Assembly (NCBI RefSeq): GCF_030814815.1
Contig: NZ_JAUSVR010000013.1
Location: 1-64,000 of the forward strand
DNA from: Ancylobacter amanitiformis
GTDB taxonomy: Bacteria; Pseudomonadota; Alphaproteobacteria; Rhizobiales; Xanthobacteraceae
Reading direction: 5' to 3'
Length of the DNA: 64,000 nucleotides
The notes below the pieces were generated by a model. That model was not told where the DNA came from. It did not search any database and saw only the letters and a program-made list of their open reading frames with translations. Positions 17,137 through 25,842 of this stretch are shown here, piece after piece (positions within the stretch are counted from its first letter, which is position 1; every line of letters begins with the position of its first letter). The position numbers and the translations under genes are program-made.

Positions 17137-17820
17137 TCAGGACGAAAGCCCGACCGGATCGCGATCGTAGAATTCGACCTGCAGGCGAACCGATCCGGTG
17201 AGGGAGAGATGATGGGGCTGCCCGGGGCGGATCAGCCCCGGCGTGGCGCTGTCCAGTGTCAGGGGCTGCCGCGCGTCGTCCGGCCAGTAGCGGATCGTGC
17301 CGTCGAGAACGCGGATGATTCCCCAGACCCCGGCCTTGGTGGCGTGGTCGCGCAGCAGCGCCGGCGGGATCGTGGTCTCGTCGAAGGCCGGCGAGACGCG
17401 ATAGGGCTCCAGTCGCTCGTCGGCTTCCGGGCGATAAATCGGGGCAGGAATGGCTTTGGGCCCATGCATGGCGAGCGACAGCCGTTCGGCGATCCGCGCC
17501 GCCTTCACCTGCATTGGCCGGGCGATGGCGGGATCGAGCATGTCGTCGGTGGTCTGGCGCCAGATATCGAGCCAGCGCTCGAACATGAAGGGGCGGATCT
17601 CGGCCGAGTGCAGGACATGCATGGCGACCGGATTGCCCTTGTAGCGGGCGCTGGTGAGCATGACCGACGACCAGAATTCCTCCAGCCGCACCAGATGCTC
17701 GCCCCAGTCGGCGACGATGCCCTCGAAGACCGGGCCGAGATGCCGGTCCTGGCGAACCCGCTGGTAGAACAGCGCCAGCAGGCGAGCGATCCCGGCGTCA
17801 TCGAGTTCAGAGGATGGCAT
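17137..17820 (-). CDS. Group III truncated haemoglobin fused to a DUF1971 domain
   Basis: 227 residues from the ATG at 17820, which has GGAGGG seven bases upstream (a further ATG at 17841 lacks one). Residues about 1-130 match group III truncated haemoglobin: FYQRVRQDRHLGPVF, DWGEHL, FWSSVMLTSARYKGNPVAMH, then ERWLDIWRQTTDDML. After a linker, DUF1971 follows (SPAFDETTIPPALLRDHATK, AGVWGIIRVLDG, PHHLSLTG, VEFYDRDP), a small cupin-like module otherwise found in tellurite-resistance TehB-type proteins. With hmp and an NsrR operator it likely handles NO or related nitrogen species. Confidence 0.88.
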   Translation of the reverse strand: MPSSELDDAGIARLLALFYQRVRQDRHLGPVFEGIVADWGEHLVRLEEFWSSVMLTSARYKGNPVAMHVLHSAEIRPFMFERWLDIWRQTTDDMLDPAIARPMQVKAARIAERLSLAMHGPKAIPAPIYRPEADERLEPYRVSPAFDETTIPPALLRDHATKAGVWGIIRVLDGTIRYWPDDARQPLTLDSATPGLIRPGQPHHLSLTGSVRLQVEFYDRDPVGLSS

Positions 17821-17867
17821 GACGCCCTCCAATTGATTCATTCAATAGTCATCTTTTAGGCCGCCAA

Positions 17868-17890
17868 AAGAAGTATTGTAAATACATCTT
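17868..17890. promoter_or_regulatory. NsrR-like operator of the haemoglobin-hmp operon
   Basis: Arms AAGAAGTATTG and AAATACATCTT flank one T, giving the 11-1-11 NsrR architecture. The right arm is the reverse complement of AAGATGTATTT, a perfect consensus half-site; the left arm matches it at 9 of 11. A further half-site-like run (GTCATCTTTT) lies at 17848-17857. The site is 48 bases upstream of the chosen haemoglobin start and 79 before the divergent DUF4269 gene, so it may control both. Confidence 0.7.
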
Positions 17891-17968
17891 TTCACGTAGG
17901 CTCAATTGCCGCATGCCGTCGCCGACCGTTCGGCAACGCGGCGGCCTCTGGCGCGAAACGTTCCTGCA

Positions 17969-18523
17969 ATGACCTATCTCGATGCGCTCCACGCCAGTCA
18001 GGCCCTGCAATGGCTCGCGGCGTTTGATCCGCATGTCGCGGGCACGCTGCCGCTCGGTGTGGCGGTCGCCGGCAGCGATATCGACATCCTGTGCCATGCG
18101 CCCGATCCGGACCTCTTCGGACAGGTAGCGTGGCGCCATTTCGCGCAGGAGCGGGCTTTCTCCCTGCACCAGTGGACCCACGGCGAGCGCGCGGTCATCG
18201 CCCGCTTCGACAGCCATGGCTGGCCATTCGAGATCTTCGGATCGAGACGCCCCGTGCGCGAGCAGGTGGGCTGGCGGCATTTCGAGGTGGAAGAGCGCCT
18301 GCTCGCTCTCGGCGGCGAGACGTTCCGCGCCGCCATACGCGTCCTGCGGGGCGACGGCCTGAAGACCGAGCCCGCCTTCGCCCGCGCCCTTGGTCTGGAC
18401 GGCGACCCCTATGCGGCGCTGCTGGCGCTGCACGCACGGGACGATGCGGAATTGCTCAAGAGGATCGATCACAGCCGCCGCGATACCGCGGCCTCAAAGG
18501 CAGAGACGGCGCGCACGCCCTGA
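17969..18523 (+). CDS. DUF4269 nucleotidyltransferase-like protein
   Basis: 184 residues from the ATG at 17969. The segment GTLPLGVAVAGSDIDILCHA carries a G(S)xxDxD-type signature of the minimal nucleotidyltransferase fold, and the overall pattern (VARFDSHGWPFEIFGSRRPV, EQVGWRHFEVEERLLALGG, GLKTEPAFARALGL, DPYAALL) is that of DUF4269. No biochemical role is established. It is divergent from the truncated-haemoglobin operon and shares the promoter gap with the NsrR-like operator, so NO-linked expression is possible but unproven. Confidence 0.78.
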   Translation: MTYLDALHASQALQWLAAFDPHVAGTLPLGVAVAGSDIDILCHAPDPDLFGQVAWRHFAQERAFSLHQWTHGERAVIARFDSHGWPFEIFGSRRPVREQVGWRHFEVEERLLALGGETFRAAIRVLRGDGLKTEPAFARALGLDGDPYAALLALHARDDAELLKRIDHSRRDTAASKAETARTP

Positions 18524-18999
18524 CCGCAGGTTGCACTCAGCTACCGTTTCGCGTCAGTCTTGCCGGGGCGAATCCGACCCGTCCACGAAGCGCCCTCCGC
18601 CGGAGCGCGCTTCGCGCTGGGTCATTACGGGCCGGGCCTCGGGACGATGCTCGCCGCCATCATCGCCGCCCATCACGCTGGGCTTGCCGATGGGACCGAC
18701 CTGAACATGCGCATGGCTGGGGCGGCCAGGCTCGTTCCGGCCAATTGGTCCACCCTGACCGGCCGCTACCGGACGCTGCCTCGCTGAAGCCGAGCGTTCC
18801 GCCACCGACGGGAGGAAGCCGGCGCTGGCGCCCGGGCTGTTCAGCCTCACCGTCAGTTCCTGCGCCAGCCCACGCTCCCCTCGCGGGAGCGTGGGTCGAA
18901 TTCCCCGGCGTAGAGCCGGGCCGGAGGGGTCTGTGATCGCTCCCCACCGGGAGGCCGGCACGTAAACCTGCGTGCCTCGCGCTTCCCCGAAGGCCGGCG
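18524..18999. other. Intergenic stretch, at most one small doubtful frame
   Basis: Between the DUF4269 stop and the convergent hydrolase stop there is one plus-strand frame (18560-18787, 75 codons, with GHYGPGLGTMLAAIIAAHHAG) that I cannot match to a family and do not call as a gene. A strong hairpin at 18869-18895 is annotated separately. The remainder shows nothing recognisable. Confidence 0.4.
18869..18895. terminator. Hairpin between convergent genes
   Basis: Perfect 11-bp stem CCCACGCTCCC / GGGAGCGTGGG with loop CTCGC. It has no T-run on either side. It lies 104 bases beyond the stop of the minus-strand hydrolase (19000), so it does terminate transcripts only if they run through that gap; it could equally be an isolated structured repeat. 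Confidence 0.4.
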
Positions 19000-19887
19000 C
19001 TAGGCGCCGGCGACCTTGCGGTCGAGGAAATCGTGGATGAGGGGGAAGACGTCGTCGGCCTTGTCCTCCAGCACGAAATGACCGGTGTCCAGCAGGTGGA
19101 ACTCGAGGTTGTTCAGGTCCCGCTTGTAGGGATGCGCGCCGGGCTCGGGGAAGATGAAGTCGTTCCTGCCCCAGACGAGGAGCGCCGGCGGCTGCTTGTC
19201 GCGGAGCCAGGCCTGCACCTCGGGGTAAAGTGGAAGATTGGTGCGGTAGTCGTACAGCATGTCCAGCTGGATGTCGGCATTGCCCGAACGGTCGAGCAAC
19301 GGCTGGTCGTGCGTCCAGTTGTCCGGGGAAATCCGCGTCTTGTCGGACACGCCGTCGGTATACTGGAAGATGGTCGTCTCCAGCGTGAGCAGACCGAGCA
19401 GCTTGTCGCGGCTTTCCTTCGCGCCATCGGCCCAGTAGACCTTGATGGGGTCCCAGAATTCCTTCAGACCCTCCTCATAGGCGTTGCCGTTCTGGATGAT
19501 CAGGCCGGTAATCGCGTCCGGGTGCTTCAGCGCCAGCCGCCAGCCGACGGGCGCGCCGTAATCCATCACATACATGGCATAGCGGGCGATACCGAGCTGG
19601 CTCAGCAAGCCATCCACCAGTTCGCCGAACCGGTCGAACGTGTAGGCGAACGTCGCGCGGTCGGGCGCCTCGCTCTGGCCATAGCCGGGATAGTCCGGCG
19701 CGATGACATGATAGCGGTCCGCCAGATAGGGGATCAGGTTGCGGAACATGTGCGAGGAGGTCGGGAACCCGTGCAGAAGCAGCACGACCGGGCCGTCCTT
19801 CGGGCCAGCCTCGCGATAGAAGATCTTCACACCGTCGACCGTTGCCGTGTGGTGATGCGTCACGGGATATACCGATGTCGGGCTCAT
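19000..19887 (-). CDS. Alpha/beta hydrolase (haloalkane dehalogenase/epoxide hydrolase-like)
   Basis: 295 residues from the ATG at 19887. Oxyanion motif LLLHGFPTSSHMF, nucleophile elbow YVMDYGAPVGW with Asp near 109, acid region LLVWGRNDFIFP and catalytic His in LLDTGHFVLED. No signal peptide, so cytosolic. Asp-nucleophile hydrolases of this type (often next to LysR genes in rhizobia) act on epoxides or haloalkanes, but many remain unassigned. A LysR gene diverges from it across a 244-base, AT-richer promoter gap and is the likely regulator. Confidence 0.85.
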   Translation of the reverse strand: MSPTSVYPVTHHHTATVDGVKIFYREAGPKDGPVVLLLHGFPTSSHMFRNLIPYLADRYHVIAPDYPGYGQSEAPDRATFAYTFDRFGELVDGLLSQLGIARYAMYVMDYGAPVGWRLALKHPDAITGLIIQNGNAYEEGLKEFWDPIKVYWADGAKESRDKLLGLLTLETTIFQYTDGVSDKTRISPDNWTHDQPLLDRSGNADIQLDMLYDYRTNLPLYPEVQAWLRDKQPPALLVWGRNDFIFPEPGAHPYKRDLNNLEFHLLDTGHFVLEDKADDVFPLIHDFLDRKVAGA

Positions 19888-20131
19888 GGCCGCCTCTCGC
19901 GAATGGCTGGAATTCAATAAAAGCTGAGTACCGGCGCCGCCGGACAATGGGCACCCGAGACCGCCACGGCCAATCCCGGGAGCGTGCCCAAGGGTTCATT
20001 TGCCATGAACTCCTGGGAACCCCCAAGTCGGCTATATGTGTATTTATCGAGTACGAAGCTATATCATCGCGAGACTCTCGGTAATTCAATAAATCCGAGA
20101 AGATTGATTGTCGATTCTGGGAAGATGGCCG
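19888..20131. promoter_or_regulatory. AT-richer divergent promoter region (hydrolase / LysR)
   Basis: The gap between the two divergent starts is clearly less GC-rich than its surroundings, mainly at 20030-20110. It contains a short inverted repeat CGAGA-C-TCTCG at 20070-20080. LysR proteins commonly bind in such gaps to regulate the divergent gene; the exact site is not resolvable here. Confidence 0.4.
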
Positions 20132-21067
20132 GTGGACAAGCTCAACGCGATGGTGGTCCTGCTCAAGGTCGTCGAGGCCGGCACCCTGTCGGCCGCCGCC
20201 AAGCAGATGGACGTGCCCCTGGCCACGGTGAGCCGGCGGATCGCCGAGCTGGAGGCGCATCTGAAGACCCGCATGCTCAACCGGTCGAGCCGTCATCTCA
20301 GCCTGACGGAGGCGGGACGGCTCTATGTGGAAGCGTGCCGGCGCATCCTCGAACAGGTCGAGGAAGCGGAGCGCGCCGCCATGGGCGTTCACAGCCACCC
20401 GAAGGGCCGCCTGACCATCACGGCGCCGATCGTGTTCGGGCGTCTCCACATGATGCCGATCATCGCCGGCTTTCTCGACCAGTATCCCGACATCGATGTG
20501 AAGCTGATCCTCGCCGATCGCCTGCTGGACCTGCTGGAATCGGATGTGGATGTCGCCTTGCGGATCGGAGATCTGGGCGAAAGCTCCCTGATCGCCTCCA
20601 ATGTCGGATCGATGCGCCGCGTGACCTGCGCCAGTCCATCCTATCTCGCGGCCCATGGCCGGCCACGGCAGCCGGAAGACCTGCAGAACCATGTCTGCGT
20701 CACCTTCGACAATCTGGCCTCGCCCGAAGCCTGGCGCTTTTCCGCGCGCGGCGGCGATAGGGTCGTGCCGGTGCATTCGCGGCTGACGGTGACGACGGCG
20801 GAAGCAGCCATCGCCGGTGCCGTCGCCGGGTTGGGGCTCACCCGGCTGCTCCATTACCAGATCACCGAGGCCCGGCGCGCCGGGCAGCTCGAAATCGTCC
20901 TGGAGGATCATGAACTGCCCGCCTGGCCGGTGAGCCTCGTCTATGCCGGCCAGCAGATGCTGCCCCGGAAATTGCGGGCCTTTCTCGATTTCGCCGCCCC
21001 CCGGCTGCGCGAGCGGCTGCGGGAGGAGACCGCGACCTTTGAAACGGAGGCCAGTTCCGCCATATGA
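20132..21067 (+). CDS. LysR-family transcriptional regulator
   Basis: 311 residues from the GTG at 20132, which has GGGAAG seven bases upstream (a TTG at 20108 is possible). Winged helix: DKLNAMVVLLKVVEAGTLSA, then LATVSRRIAELEAHLKTRML. The effector domain resembles the CrgA/DmlR group (GRLTITAPIVFGRLHMMPII, DVDVALRIGDL, RVTCASPSYLAAHGRP). Likely regulates the divergent hydrolase at 19887. The following FMN-binding gene is 226 bases away. Confidence 0.87.
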   Translation: MDKLNAMVVLLKVVEAGTLSAAAKQMDVPLATVSRRIAELEAHLKTRMLNRSSRHLSLTEAGRLYVEACRRILEQVEEAERAAMGVHSHPKGRLTITAPIVFGRLHMMPIIAGFLDQYPDIDVKLILADRLLDLLESDVDVALRIGDLGESSLIASNVGSMRRVTCASPSYLAAHGRPRQPEDLQNHVCVTFDNLASPEAWRFSARGGDRVVPVHSRLTVTTAEAAIAGAVAGLGLTRLLHYQITEARRAGQLEIVLEDHELPAWPVSLVYAGQQMLPRKLRAFLDFAAPRLRERLREETATFETEASSAI

Positions 21068-21293
21068 GCGGAGAGCCGGCGCGCCTTCCAGTTCCTGGAA
21101 GGTTGGTTTCCAGTCGCAAGGGTTATGCCGTGGGCGAAAAAGCAGCATCATTCTGCACCGGGCAAAACCGGTGCGGGTGGCGCTCCTCGTCCAGCCGGCT
21201 TTCGCGGCCCTGCATCGCCGTCCCCGCAGGCCCGATCCTCATGCGGGGCGGCAACAGGAGCGGCCCGGTCCACGGGGCGCAGGGTGGTTCGTC

Positions 21294-21935
21294 ATGACCT
21301 ATGGTTTCCTCGACATTGCCGTGACGCCCAGCGTTCGCGCGGTGCAGGCGGAGATGGGGGTGGACCATCTCTGGCAGGACTTCAAGGGCGAGCGCACGTC
21401 CGATCGCTTTACCGAAAACGAAGCGATGTTCATCGCCGCGCGCGACAGTTTCTACATGGCGAGCGTCTCCGAAACCGGCTGGCCCTATGTCCAGCATCGC
21501 GGGGGACCGCGCGGCTTCCTGAAGCTGGTCGACGAGCGCACGCTGGCTTTTGCCGACTACCGGGGCAATCTCCAGTATATCAGCGCCGGAAATCTGGCGG
21601 CGGACAGCCGGGCCTGCCTGTTCCTCATGGATTATACCCGGCGCGCGCGCCTCAAGATCTATGCCCATGTCGAGATCCTGTCGCTCGATGCCGACCCGGC
21701 GCTGACGGAACGCATCAGCCCGCAGCCCTACCGGGCCAAGCTGGAGCGGATCTTCCGGCTGCGGCTGGACGCCTTCGACTGGAATTGTCCCCAGCACATC
21801 ACCCCGCGCTTCACCGAGACGGAAATCGCCGAGGCGGTGCGTCCGCTTCGCGAGCGGCTGTCGGCGCTCGAAGCCGAGAATGCCACGCTGCGCGCCCGCC
21901 TCGGCGGCAGGGAGACGGACGGCGAGACCGCCTGA
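21294..21935 (+). CDS. Pyridoxamine 5'-phosphate oxidase-like FMN-binding protein
   Basis: 213 residues from the ATG at 21294. Split-barrel flavin-binding fold: DSFYMASVSETGWPYVQHRG, GPRGFLKLVDERTLAFADYR, GNLAADSRACLFLMDYTRRA, then KIYAHVEIL. The family binds FMN or related cofactors and includes general stress and oxidoreductase proteins; members of this subset are not PLP-synthesising oxidases. A C-terminal helix (SALEAENATLRARLGG) looks like a short coiled coil. Function not assignable. About 100 bases separate it from the amidohydrolase gene. Confidence 0.82.
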   Translation: MTYGFLDIAVTPSVRAVQAEMGVDHLWQDFKGERTSDRFTENEAMFIAARDSFYMASVSETGWPYVQHRGGPRGFLKLVDERTLAFADYRGNLQYISAGNLAADSRACLFLMDYTRRARLKIYAHVEILSLDADPALTERISPQPYRAKLERIFRLRLDAFDWNCPQHITPRFTETEIAEAVRPLRERLSALEAENATLRARLGGRETDGETA

Positions 21936-22037
21936 ATCACCCGCGCCCTGCGCGCTCCCTGTGTGCGCGGCACCCGGCCGGTTGCGCGCGGCGGGCAGCT
22001 ATAGTCTCCTCATCGCCCAAGGTTTGAGGAGACGATC

Positions 22038-23285
22038 ATGGCGGCCCCGAGCGGCAACTGGCGCACCGATGGCACGCGGCTGTGGGACAGCCTGATGAGG
22101 ATGGCGCAGATCGGCCCGGGCCTGCGCGGGGGCAATAACCGACAGACCCTGACCGATGCCGATGGTGAGGGGCGGCTTCTGTTTCAGCACTGGTGCGAGG
22201 CGGCGGGGCTGACCGTGGGCATTGACGCCATGGGCACCATGTTCGCCCGGCGCGAGGGCACCGACCCGGACGCCCTGCCGGTCCTGATCGGCTCGCATCT
22301 CGACACCCAGCCGACCGGCGGGCGGTTCGACGGCGTGCTGGGCGTGCTCGGCGCGCTGGAAGTGGTGCGCACCCTCAACGATCTCGGCATCCGCACCAGG
22401 CACCCGGTCGAGGTGGTGAACTGGACCAATGAGGAAGGCGCCCGCTTCCCCCCCGCCATGGTGGCCTCCGCCGTCTATGCCGGGGTGATGAGCCTGGAAG
22501 CGGCCTATGCCACGCGCGACAGCGAGGGCAAGACGCTCGGCGCCGAGCTGGAACGCATCGGCTTCAAGGGGGAGGAGCCGGCAGGCGCGCGCAAGGCGCA
22601 TGCCTATTTCGAGCTGCATATCGAGCAGGGGCCGATCCTGGAGGCGGAGGGTCTCGACATCGGCGTCGTCACCCACGGCCAGGGCACGCGCTGGCTGGAG
22701 GTGACGCTCACCGGGCGCGAGGCGCATACCGGCTCGACGCCGATGCCGCGCCGGCTGAATGCCGGGCTCGGCGCCGCCCGCATCATCGAACTGGTGGACG
22801 AAGTGGCGTGGAAGTACGCGCCGCTGGCGGTCGGCACGGTCGGGCAGATCGATGTCCATCCCAATTCGCGCAACATCATTGCCGGCAGGGCGGTGTTCAC
22901 CATCGACATCCGCCACCCCGAGCTTGCCGTGCTCGAATGGATGGCGGCGGAGATCCGCGCCGGCGCGGCGGCGATCGCGGAGCGGATGGGGCTCGGCATC
23001 GCCATTGCCGAGGTCAATGCCTTCGATCCCGTGACCTTCGATCCCGTTCTCGTGGGGCGCGTGCGCGCCGCAGCCGAGGCGCTCGGCTATGCCCATCGCG
23101 ACATGGTCTCCGGCGCCGGGCACGATGCTTGCTGGGTCAACAAGGTCGCGCCCGCCGCCATGATCTTCTGCCCCTGCGTGGACGGGCTGAGCCACAATGA
23201 GGACGAGGCGATCACGCCGGAATGGGCGAAGGCCGGCGCCGACGTGCTGCTGCACGCGGTGCTGGAAACGGCGCAGATCGCCTAA
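22038..23285 (+). CDS. M20-family N-carbamoyl-amino-acid / allantoate amidohydrolase
   Basis: 415 residues. The di-zinc M20 signature is intact: GSHLDTQPTGGRFDG, the Glu pair in NWTNEEGARFPP, HIEQGPILE, REAHTGSTPM and a final HDACWV with GAGHD. This family (HyuC/AmaB, AllC, beta-ureidopropionase) hydrolyses carbamoyl or ureido groups. It is preceded by GAGGAG and followed after 14 bases by a dihydropyrimidinase/hydantoinase gene, the pairing used for ring opening then decarbamoylation of dihydropyrimidines or hydantoins. Dihydropyrimidine dehydrogenase genes are not adjacent. Confidence 0.88.
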   Translation: MAAPSGNWRTDGTRLWDSLMRMAQIGPGLRGGNNRQTLTDADGEGRLLFQHWCEAAGLTVGIDAMGTMFARREGTDPDALPVLIGSHLDTQPTGGRFDGVLGVLGALEVVRTLNDLGIRTRHPVEVVNWTNEEGARFPPAMVASAVYAGVMSLEAAYATRDSEGKTLGAELERIGFKGEEPAGARKAHAYFELHIEQGPILEAEGLDIGVVTHGQGTRWLEVTLTGREAHTGSTPMPRRLNAGLGAARIIELVDEVAWKYAPLAVGTVGQIDVHPNSRNIIAGRAVFTIDIRHPELAVLEWMAAEIRAGAAAIAERMGLGIAIAEVNAFDPVTFDPVLVGRVRAAAEALGYAHRDMVSGAGHDACWVNKVAPAAMIFCPCVDGLSHNEDEAITPEWAKAGADVLLHAVLETAQIA

Positions 23286-23299
23286 TTCAGGAGCACGCG

Positions 23300-24769
23300 A
23301 TGTCCCGGACACGTTCCATCGTCATCAAGGGCGGCACGATCGTCGCCGCCGACCGCTCCTATGAAGCCGATGTGCTCATCGAGGGCGAGACGATCGCCGC
23401 CATCGGCGAGAACCTCACGGGCGACAGCGTGCTCGACGCCTCCGGCGCCTATGTCATGCCCGGCGGCATCGATCCGCATACGCACCTCGAAATGCCGTTC
23501 ATGGGCACCACGGCGGCGGAGACCTGGGAGAGCGGCACCTTTGCCGCGCTGTCCGGGGGCACGACGATGGTGGTCGACTTCGTCATTCCCGACAGCGAGA
23601 ACCTGATCGGGGCGCTGGATGCATGGGAGGCGCGCGCCAGCCGTCAGGCCAGCGCCGACTATTCCTTCCACATGTGCGTCACGGGCTGGTCGGAGCCGAT
23701 CTTCGAGGCGATGGAGGCCGTTGTCGCGCGCGGCGTCAACAGCTTCAAGCATTTCATGGCCTATAAGGGCGCGCTGATGGTCGATGACGACCAGATGTTC
23801 GCCTCCTTCCAGCGCTGCGCCGCGCTGGGCGCGCTGCCGCTGGTCCATGCCGAGAATGGCGACATCGTCGCGGCGCTGCAGCAGAAATACCTCAATGAGG
23901 GCATTCGCGGCCCGGAGGCGCACGCCTATTCCCGCCCGCCGGAGGTGGAGGGCGAGGCGGTCAACCGCGCCATCATGATCGCCGATGCCGCCGGCGTGCC
24001 GGTCTACATCGTCCATGTGTCCTGCGAGCCGGCACATGAGGCGATAAGGCGGGCGCGGCAGAAGGGCATGCGGGTCTATGGCGAGCCGCTGGTGCAGCAT
24101 CTGACCCTCGACGAGGCCGTCTACCAGCATCCCGACTGGGATCATGCGGCGCAGCGGGTCATGTCCCCGCCGTTCCGCGACAAGCGCCATCAGGACAGCC
24201 TGTGGGCAGGGCTTTCGGCCGGCTCGCTGCAGGTCGTCGCCACGGACCATTGCGCCTTCTCCACGGCGCAGAAGCGCATGGGGCTCTCCGACTTCACCCG
24301 CATTCCCAACGGCACGGGCGGGCTGGAGGATCGGCTGCCGGTGCTGTGGACGAGCGGCGTCGAGACCGGCCGGCTCACCCCCAACGAGTTCGTCGCGGTG
24401 ACATCGACCAACATCGCCCGCATCCTCAACCTCTATCCCCGGAAAGGCGCGATCCAGCCCGGCGCGGATGCCGATATCGTGGTGCTGGACCCCAAGGCGG
24501 GCAAGACCATCCGCGCCAGCACGCAGAAATCCATCATCGATTACAACGTGTTCGAGGGGGTGGAGGTGCGTGGCCTGCCGCGCTTCACGCTGTCGCGCGG
24601 CGAGGTGGTCTATTGCGCCGGGCGCAACGAGGCCCCGCGCCCCGGCCGCGGCCGCTTCATCCCGCGCCCGGCCTTCGCCCCCGCGCACCGCGCGCTGTCG
24701 ACCTGGAAGGCGCTGGTGGCGCCACGCGCCGTGTCGCGCGATCCCGCCCGCATGCCGATCGGGGTGTGA
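23300..24769 (+). CDS. hydA: Dihydropyrimidinase / hydantoinase
   Basis: 489 residues from the ATG at 23300 (AGGAG upstream). Cyclic amidohydrolase with binuclear metal site: GGIDPHTHLEMPF (HxH), the carboxylated Lys in FKHFMAYKGALM, PLVHAENGD, YIVHVSCEP and the Asp in VVATDHCAFS. It opens dihydrouracil, dihydrothymine or 5-substituted hydantoins to N-carbamoyl acids, which the preceding amidohydrolase can cleave. The pair forms one operon with coupled spacing. Confidence 0.92.
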   Translation: MSRTRSIVIKGGTIVAADRSYEADVLIEGETIAAIGENLTGDSVLDASGAYVMPGGIDPHTHLEMPFMGTTAAETWESGTFAALSGGTTMVVDFVIPDSENLIGALDAWEARASRQASADYSFHMCVTGWSEPIFEAMEAVVARGVNSFKHFMAYKGALMVDDDQMFASFQRCAALGALPLVHAENGDIVAALQQKYLNEGIRGPEAHAYSRPPEVEGEAVNRAIMIADAAGVPVYIVHVSCEPAHEAIRRARQKGMRVYGEPLVQHLTLDEAVYQHPDWDHAAQRVMSPPFRDKRHQDSLWAGLSAGSLQVVATDHCAFSTAQKRMGLSDFTRIPNGTGGLEDRLPVLWTSGVETGRLTPNEFVAVTSTNIARILNLYPRKGAIQPGADADIVVLDPKAGKTIRASTQKSIIDYNVFEGVEVRGLPRFTLSRGEVVYCAGRNEAPRPGRGRFIPRPAFAPAHRALSTWKALVAPRAVSRDPARMPIGV

Positions 24770-24793
24770 GCCCGATCGTGGCAGGGTCCTTCC

Positions 24794-25693
24794 TCACAGC
24801 GTCATCGGCGCGAGCACGCCGGCGCGGATGAGGGCACCGTCGCGCCCGGGCGGTTCGCCGAACAGCCGGCGATAGTCGCGGCTGAACTGCGAGGGGCTTT
24901 CATAGCCGATGGAGAAGCCGATGGCGGCCACTTCCATGCCCGCGCTCAGCAGCAGGCGCCGCGCCTCCTGCAGCCGGATCTGCTTCTGGAACTGAATGGG
25001 GGACATCGCGGTCGCGGCGCGGAAATGGCGATGGAAGCTGGCCAGGCTCATCCCCGCCAGCGCCGCCAGATCCGGCACTTTCAGTGGCGCGGCATAATGA
25101 TCGCGGATCCACGCCACCGCGCGGGCGATACGGGCGAGCCGGCTGTCGGCAAGGCCGACCTGCCGCAGCATCGCCCCGTGCGGCCCGTTGAGCAGCCGCC
25201 ACGCCATCTCGCGGCGGATCAGCGGCGCCAGCACGGCAAGGTCGCGCGGGGTATCGAACAGCGCCAGCAGCCGGGCGAGCGGATCGAGCAGGTCCGCCTC
25301 CATCTTGCCGATGGCGATGGAGGTAAGCGGGGCGGCCGCCGGCATCTCCGCCATGTCCAGCACGAGATCGGCGATCATCGCGGGATCGATGGCGAGGGCG
25401 AACGCCATATAGGGGCGGGCCGCGCTGGCCTCCACGATCTGCGCGGTGATGGGCAGGTCCATCGAGGCGATCAGGCATTTGCCGGTGTCGTAGCGAAAGG
25501 CCCGCTCGCCCAGCAGGCTGACCTTGGCGCCCTGCAGCACGCCGCAGAACGAGGCGCGATAGACCGAATGGATGAGCCCGGACGGCGCCGGCGCCACGGT
25601 CAGCGTCAGCCCATCCAGCGGCGGCTCGCGGCCGAAGCGCTGCCATTGCCGCCGCAGCAGCGCGCGGGGGCGATCGAGGGGGTTATCCTGCAT
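24794..25693 (-). CDS. AraC-family regulator with AraC_N domain (YqhC-like)
   Basis: 299 residues. The N-terminal cupin-like AraC_N segment (SGLIHSVYRASFCGVLQGAK, then RYDTGKCLIASMDLPITAQI) resembles YqhC-type sensors of reactive carbonyls. Two C-terminal HTH motifs follow: LKVPDLAALAGMSLASFHRH and VAAIGFSIGYESPSQFSRDY. In this arrangement the divergent gene, an aldo-keto reductase at 25843, is the natural target, as in the YqhC-YqhD/DkgA pairing. The gene converges with hydA. Confidence 0.87.
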   Translation of the reverse strand: MQDNPLDRPRALLRRQWQRFGREPPLDGLTLTVAPAPSGLIHSVYRASFCGVLQGAKVSLLGERAFRYDTGKCLIASMDLPITAQIVEASAARPYMAFALAIDPAMIADLVLDMAEMPAAAPLTSIAIGKMEADLLDPLARLLALFDTPRDLAVLAPLIRREMAWRLLNGPHGAMLRQVGLADSRLARIARAVAWIRDHYAAPLKVPDLAALAGMSLASFHRHFRAATAMSPIQFQKQIRLQEARRLLLSAGMEVAAIGFSIGYESPSQFSRDYRRLFGEPPGRDGALIRAGVLAPMTL

Positions 25694-25842
25694 GGTTCAA
25701 TCGTAGCCGATGGCGCGGGCGGGGAAAGGCGTAAACGCGCGATTGCGACAATCGGGCAAGACACTGCGACGATCCGCGTCGCCGTGACGGCGTGCGGGGC
25801 CTATCTCTGGCGTATCGACATCCCGGCACAAGGAGCGTCCCC

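Noticed and set aside
18560..18787. 75-codon frame with an alanine-rich segment
   Set aside because: No family match, no convincing ribosome-binding site; kept only as part of the intergenic description.
19475..21151. 558-codon minus-strand frame
   Set aside because: It is a composite of antisense LysR sequence and an out-of-frame reading of the hydrolase gene.
23282..24688. 468-codon minus-strand frame
   Set aside because: Antisense to dihydropyrimidinase, which has all metal-ligand motifs.
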